NCBI RefSeq assembly: GCF_041146795.1
Contig: NC_135168.1
Coordinates: 14,188,131 to 14,252,130 of the forward strand
DNA: 64,000 bases
Direction of reading: 5' to 3'
From: Maylandia zebra
Lineage: Eukaryota; Chordata; Actinopteri; Cichliformes; Cichlidae
The notes under the pieces were generated by a model. It worked only from the letters and a program-made list of their open reading frames with translations, searched no databases and was not told the origin of the DNA. Shown in pieces: positions 59,101 through 64,000 of the stretch (positions are counted from its first letter, which is position 1; each line of letters opens with the position of its first letter). A program made the translations under genes and the position numbers.

Positions 59101-59438
59101 AGATGATGCAGGAAATCATCAACCTTCCTCAGCTGCCACCACAGACGTCTGCTTTGGAAATGCTGTCATTTTTACATGACAATCAGCTTCAAGAGGTATA
59201 TCCCAATCTGTGGATTGCTCTGCGTATTGCACTGACCCTGCCTGTCACAGTTGCCTCTGCTGAGCGAAGCTTTTCAAAGCTCAAACTCATTAAAACGTAC
59301 CTGCGTTCATCAATGGGGCAGGAACGTTTAAGTGGTCTGGCTGTTATCAGCATCAATGGTGACGTGGCTCAGAAGCTATCATATGATGACCTTATAGCTG
59401 ATTTTGCAACCAGAAAATGCAGGCGTGTGCCTCTCTAG
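56145..59438 (+). CDS. hAT transposase, ZMYM1-like, 837 aa
   Basis: Exon 1 (56145-56229) encodes MASKRQQESGAEKRKKKRKR and DETQASLA up to a donor GTAAGG. Exon 2 (57010-59438) follows an acceptor TATGCAG in phase. Together they make 838 codons including the stop. Domains: a low-complexity S/T/P region (about 40-100), a TTF-type zinc finger (about 110-210; SWLVYSPQNNAVFCFACKLF), a DUF4371/RNase-H-like core with SIILDCTPDVSHTEQ and GQAYDNGANMKGKK, and SWSDVRWESR. The C-terminal hAT dimerisation part contains PVTVASAERSFSKLKLIKTY. No stop or shift is seen. A start at 56967 inside the intron is possible but lacks the exon 1 match. The protein should cut and paste the element. Confidence 0.9.
56455..56495. 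repeat. Perfect hairpin, 19-base arms
   Basis: GATAACGTTAGCAATCGTG and its exact complement are separated by AGT. It lies in the intron of the hAT transposase gene. Confidence 0.97.
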
Positions 59439-59515
59439 GCCCTAGAGAGGCACACCACGCCTGCATTTTCTGGTTGTCAGAGTATGCCTTAGAGTCTAGG
59501 GCATACTCTGACAAC
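59407..59515. repeat. Two adjacent hairpins at the transposase stop
   Basis: The first hairpin (59407-59476) pairs CAACCAGAAAATGCAGGCGT with its complement and has a GCCTCTCTAGG/CCTAGAGAGGC centre. It covers the last codons and the stop. The second (59473-59515) pairs GTTGTCAGAGTATGCC with its complement and overlaps the first by four bases. Confidence 0.93.
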
Positions 59516-59946
59516 GAATTGTAAAAATGTTTAACATAGTTACTTAAGGAATGTGGCTTTTGTGTTCAAATTCTTATTTTTCTTATTTAAGTTTCTTATT
59601 TAAATTCTATTGTGAAACTATTTGTAAATATATTAATAATAATACTATTATATTATATATATTATTTTTTTATAAAAAAAATTACACATTATTGCCAGGC
59701 TCTTTGTTCTTGTTCCAATGTTCAATTTTTGTTTCAGTATTTATTTGTAACAGTATTTTTAACCTCCTTTAACCTTATTTATTTGTTTAACTGTCATGTT
59801 TGTTGTTATTTAATTAAACAAATTCCACTGAGAAATTCAAAAGTATTAATTTTTTTTTTTTTTTTCAGTGGCGGGGGGGGGGGGGGGGGGGGGGGCACGA
59901 TAAAGCATTTGTGCTTAGGGCACCCAAATGGCTAGCAACGGCCCTG
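59516..59946. other. hAT 3' region
   Basis: A/T-rich sequence, a T-run and a G-run (about 59873-59895) lead to the right terminus. No gene. Confidence 0.6.
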
Positions 59947-60223
59947 CACACATGGGAAATTTGTTTTGTCACAGCAGGAAGTGGACAGTGCAAAAGTTAT
60001 GATGCAAAAATTAGAATACGATAAGAATAAATACAGTACACAACTGTACAGAATAGAATAAAATAAAATAATATACTATATACAGTAGAATAAAATAGAA
60101 TAAAAATATACAATAAGATAAAAATAGAATACAAATGCTATATACACTGAGTAAAAATACAACGATGCCAGAAAAGATTATTGCACTTAGTATTATTGCA
60201 TATGTATGGATGTGTGTGTTTGT

Positions 60224-61504
60224 TCAGTTAAAGTCTTTGTTGTGGAGTCTGACAGCAGTGGGGAGGAAAGACCTGCGAAATCTCTCCGTCCCACACCGTG
60301 GGTGCCGCAGTCTCCCACTGAAGGAGCTGCTCAGTGCTGTCACAGTCTGCTGCATGGGGTGGGAGATGTTGTCCAACAGGGATGACAGCTTAGCCGCCAT
60401 TCTCCTGTCACTCACCACCTCCACTGGGTCCAGAGGGCATCCTAGGACAGAGCTGGTCCTTCGGATCACCCTGTTCAGTCTCTTCCTGTCCCCAGCAGAG
60501 ATGCTGCCGCCCCAGCAGACCACACCATAAAAGATAGCAGAAGCCACCACAGAGTCATAGAAGGTCTTCAGGAGTGGGCCCTCCACTCCAAATGACCTGA
60601 GTCTCCGCAGCAGGTACAGCCTGCTCTGCCCTTTCCTGTAGAGGGCGTCTGAGTTATGAGTCCAGTCCAGTCTATTGTTCAGATGAACACCAAGGTACCT
60701 GTAGCTGTCCACAGCCTCAATGTCCATACCTTGGATGTTCAGTAGTTGCAGTGGAGAATGCTTGTGCCTGCGGAAGTCTACCACCAGCTCCTTGGTTTTA
60801 CTGGCATTGATCTGGAGGTAGTTCAGCTGGCACCAGTCCACAAAGTCTTGAGTCAGTCCTCTGTACTCCTTGTTGTCCCCATCAGTGATGAGGCCGACTA
60901 TTGCAGAGTCATCAGAGAACTTCTGCAGGAAGCACTGGGTGGAGTTGTGGGAGAAGTCTGCAGTGTAGATGGTGAAGAGGAACGGAGCCAGAACCGTTCC
61001 CTGTGGGGCACCCGTACTGCAGACGACCCTGTCCGACACACAGCCCTGAGTCCTCACATACTGTGGTTGGTCGGTGAGGTAGTCCAGAATCCAGGTAGTG
61101 AGGTGATGGTCCACTCCAGAGTTCTCCAGCTTGTCCTTCAGAGCCGAGGGAAGAATGGTGTTGAAGGCACTGGAGAAATCAAAGAACATGATTCTCATAG
61201 TGCTTCCAGCGGTCTCCAGGTGAGCGAGGGAACGATGTAGGAGGTGAATGACGGCATCATCTGCTCCAATGCCAGGCTGGTAGGCAAACTGAAGTGGGTC
61301 TAGTGATGAGCTTGTTAGGCGCCGAAGCTGAGCCAGGACCAACCGCTCCAGGGTCTTCATCAGGTGGGATGTCAGAGCCACCGGCCTGTAGCTGTTGAGG
61401 TCCTTGGGGCGTGAAGTCTTTGGCACTGGAACAACACAGGAGGTTTTCCAGAGCTGTGGGACTCTTCCCAGCCTCAGGCTCAGGTTGAAGAGGTGCTCCA
61501 TCAC
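60224..61504 (-). pseudogene. LINE reverse transcriptase block
   Basis: The 426-residue frame has LNSYRPVALTSHLMKTLERL, MFFDFSSAFNTILPSAL, STGAPQGTVLAPFLFTIY and the catalytic box written FSDDSAIVGL (instead of FADD). It ends FLPTAVRLHNKDFN. The upstream AGPDG segment lies just before the ATG, in the same frame. Confidence 0.9.
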
Positions 61505-61583
61505 CCCACACAGTTGGTCCGCGCAGGACCTGACGACCCTCGAGCTGATGCCATCTGGGCCCGCTGCCTTCTTGCCATCCTCC

Positions 61584-63194
61584 TCAGTTCCCTCCTAACC
61601 TGGGTGGTTGAGAGAGACAGGCTGGAGCCTTGTGTTGAGTGTGTATTGGATGCTGTTGTTGGGGGTGGGGGGAGTGAGCAGGGTGAATAGAGGAGGTGTG
61701 AAGTGTCTGAGGTGGAACAGCAGCAGTGGGGGTGGGTGAGTCTGCAGCCGATGTTGCAGACTGCCTCATGGCTGAATCAAATCTGTTGAAGAAATGATTC
61801 AGTTCATTTGCCCATCTCACATCCCTCCCAGGCAGAGAGTTCTGCTGTTTGTGGCCCGAGATGATTCTGAGGCCTCTCCAGACTTCACCAACGTTGTTTT
61901 GCTGAAGCTGGTTCTCCATCTTCTGCCTATAGCTGTCCTTCCCATTCCTTATCAGTCCCCTCAACTCTCTCTGCACCCTTTTCAACTCCTCTTTGTCTTT
62001 GGATTTGAAGGCCCCCCTCTTCTGCTTGAGGACAGCTTTAATTTCTGGGGTAATCCAAGGTTTGTTGTTGGAAAAACACCGTACAGTCCTGGTAGGTACG
62101 GTGTTATCCACACAGAAATTAATATAGTCAGTAATGCATGTAGTAAGGCTGTCGATGTCCTCTCCGTGGTCGTCACAGATCACCTCCCACACAGTCGACT
62201 CAAAACAATCCTTAAGAGCCTCCTCGCTCTCCTCCGACCATCTCTGCACTGTGCGGGTGGCTGGTAGATCCCTGCGCACTAAGGGCTCATACACAGGGAC
62301 AAGGTGCACCAGGTTGTGGTCAGATTTGCCCAGTGGAGGGAGAGGTGATGAACTGTATGCCTCTTCTGCATTGGCATACAGTAAGTCCAGTGTTTTATTG
62401 TCTCTGGTTGGGCAGGTCACATACTGGGTGAAGGTGGGCAGTGTGGAGTCCAGTGAGGCATGATTGAAGTCCCCTGATATTATGAGAAGGGCTCTCGGTG
62501 ATTGTGTTTGCAGTCTGCTGACCACAGAGTGGAGAGAGTCACAGGCTGCATCCGCGTTGGCCGAGGGGGGGACATATGCTGTTATTGCGATAACATGCGA
62601 GAACTCCCGGGGCAGAGAGTACGGACGCATGCTAACGGCTAACAGCTCAATGTCTCTGCTGCAGAGTTGTTCTTTCACAGTGATGTGCCCAGGGTTACAC
62701 CATCTGTCGCTCACAAACACTGTCAGTCCCCCTCCTTTCCTCTTACCGCTCTCTCTCGTCCTGTCCGCTCGCAGCATCTGAAATCCCGGTAGTGTCACGC
62801 TCGTGTCCGGAGTTAGCGGTGTTAGCCACGACTCCGTTAGCATCATGATGCTACATTGTCGGTACTCCCTCTGTGACCAGGTTAGCAACGTGAGCTCATC
62901 CATCTTATTGGGCAAAGATCTTACGTTTCCAATGATTACAGAAGGAAGAGATGGTCGATAACGTCTCCTTCTCGGGCGACGGCGCTCCTTCCCAGCACGA
63001 CACCCCCGTCTTTTCCTCCTCAGCTCGCTGGGAATGTCGGGTCTGTCCGCCGACAGTACCGCTGCAGGACGCAGCGCTAACAGCTGATCCTTACTGTAAA
63101 CAAAGGATCCCTGCTCTGGGTCCCCAGACACGCGGGAAAAAAGTAGAAATAAACTAAGAAAAACGACCAGAACTAGCACAAAACGGTAGAACAT
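61584..63194 (-). pseudogene. LINE endonuclease and linker block
   Basis: The 536-residue frame starts MFYRFVLVLVVFLSLFLLFS (a hydrophobic N-terminus) and has a basic GKERRRPRRRRYRP stretch. Endonuclease motifs are GNVRSLPNKMDE, LTESWLTPL, ISGDFNHAS and GKSDHNLVHL. A linker with NKPWITPEIKAVLKQKR follows. It ends at a stop near 61584. The next block follows in another frame, through one or probably two small shifts in 61530-61615. Confidence 0.9.
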
Positions 63195-63316
63195 GGTTGC
63201 AGAGTCTAATTACTGATACGTTAGTTATAAAAAATTACGAGAAGAAAAAGATAAGAAAGAAAGAAACTCAGAATGAGCAGAGCTGCTGTAACAGGCTGCC
63301 GCACACGGGGGGCGCC

Positions 63317-64000
63317 GGATAAGTGATGGATGGAGGGAATTTTACTTCAGCCACAGAAATCCTAAACAGGAAGGAGGAGCAGAGTTACAGTGGATCACTA
63401 TCCAGCAGGGAAACAAGGTTTATTTCAATTTCTTGGCCATGAGTGAGATTTACTGAGTGGGCAAATTAGGGAAACGACACCATCAGATCCCGAGCCCTCC
63501 ATGTGTTAATCAAGAGACGGCTGCTGTGCTACATCCATAAATAATGAATAAATTAGGAGCTAAAGTTGAAAGGACAGTTTATTTGTACCATCTTCACGTG
63601 AACACATTCAAGAACATCACAGATGAAGAAACATTAAAAACTTCCACACTACATAAAGCAAGAAAAATAGTTTTTCTTTCAGGTGGTTTCAGAAAAACAG
63701 AAACATCAAACATCTCCAAAACTCTCTTTGAAAGAACTAAAAACCTTTGTTCTCATGGTTCAATCATGAGTGAACTCCCCGATGAAGCCTTGTGTGCTAA
63801 AACATGTCAGAGTTTTAAAGGTTAAACATGAGTTTCCAAAACGTTTTGCTGGAGAACAATGAACTATTTGACTGAGTTTCAATCATTTACAGACGAGCAA
63901 AACCAGGACAGAGAAAAAAGGACAAAACTGACTCAGTAAAACAACAGAAAAGAAGATCCCATGTAGATCTGTATTATGTAGAAGTTCAGCCCAGCAACCA
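63317..64000. other. No gene recognised at the right edge
   Basis: One + strand frame of 93 codons (63544-63825) has no recognisable motif or splice partner. Nothing else is seen. Confidence 0.45.

Larger units (their letters stand above)
55868..59946 (+). mobile_element. Apparently intact hAT transposon (4,079 bp)
   Basis: The ends CAGTGCCGTAGCT and, inverted, CAGGGCCGTTGCT are imperfect inverted repeats. The exact 8-base duplication CACACATG flanks the element (55860-55867 and 59947-59954). It has a two-exon open transposase gene and three hairpins. It sits in the 3' UTR of the LINE and so is younger than it. Confidence 0.94.
55822..63316 (-). mobile_element. Rex1/CR1-type LINE split by a hAT element
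   Basis: Minus-strand LINE with a 3' tail of GATAA repeats (55822-55845, AGATAAGATAAGATAACCTT) and a 3' UTR continuing at 59955 after the hAT insertion. Endonuclease and reverse transcriptase blocks follow, and a 5' UTR reaches about 63316 (GGCGCCCCCCGTGTGCGGCA on the minus strand). Without the insertion it is about 3.4 kb, so close to full length. Confidence 0.87.

Overview
The window is vertebrate nuclear DNA, almost certainly from a ray-finned (percomorph-type) fish; a cichlid or close relative is a guess from the repeat families. Three things point there: small exons with consensus GT/AG junctions, an NLRC3-like receptor gene of the FISNA-NACHT-LRR-B30.2 type expanded in teleosts, and a dense mix of fish transposons (hAT, Tc1/mariner, Penelope, L1, L2 and Rex1/CR1-like LINEs, tRNA-derived SINEs). 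All exon models were built by hand from reading frame, splice consensus and family resemblance. No search was run.

Left part (1-7 kb): a broken immunoglobulin V-type exon (137-402), a Penelope fragment, a SINE, an L1 ORF1 remnant and a non-autonomous hAT-like element. Centre-left (6.2-29.1 kb, + strand): a complete-looking NLR gene. Twelve coding exons (7319-29132) join in phase to give 1,219 residues: short proline/serine-rich N-terminal repeat exons, a helical exon, one large FISNA-NACHT exon, four 174-base LRR exons and a PRY-SPRY (B30.2) end. Its introns hold transposons, a 2.2 kb array of TTAGCATTAGC-type repeats, and a three-layer nest: an L2-like LINE split by a 753-base solo LTR (target duplication CCAGC), itself split by a decayed hAT element (target duplication GTGTAGGA).

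Centre (29-40 kb): mostly unassigned sequence with a truncated Tc1 end and one full-length Tc1 element with an open 340-residue transposase. One Tc1 end carries a 27-base micro-inversion. At 41.4-46.1 kb lie two convergent multi-exon genes that I do not recognise. The minus-strand one gives a 317-residue cysteine-containing protein with a zinc-deaminase-like look.

Right part (47-64 kb): an internally deleted Tc1 element, a Rex1/CR1-type LINE with one frameshift (49.3-52.8 kb), a lone 174-base NLR LRR exon on the minus strand (54227-54400, part of a second receptor gene or a relic), and a second LINE (55.8-63.3 kb). The 3' part of that LINE is split by a 4,079-base hAT element with perfect 8-base target duplications, an open two-exon 837-codon transposase and three striking hairpins. 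That hAT copy, the Tc1 copy and the unrecognised gene pair are the most interesting items here.
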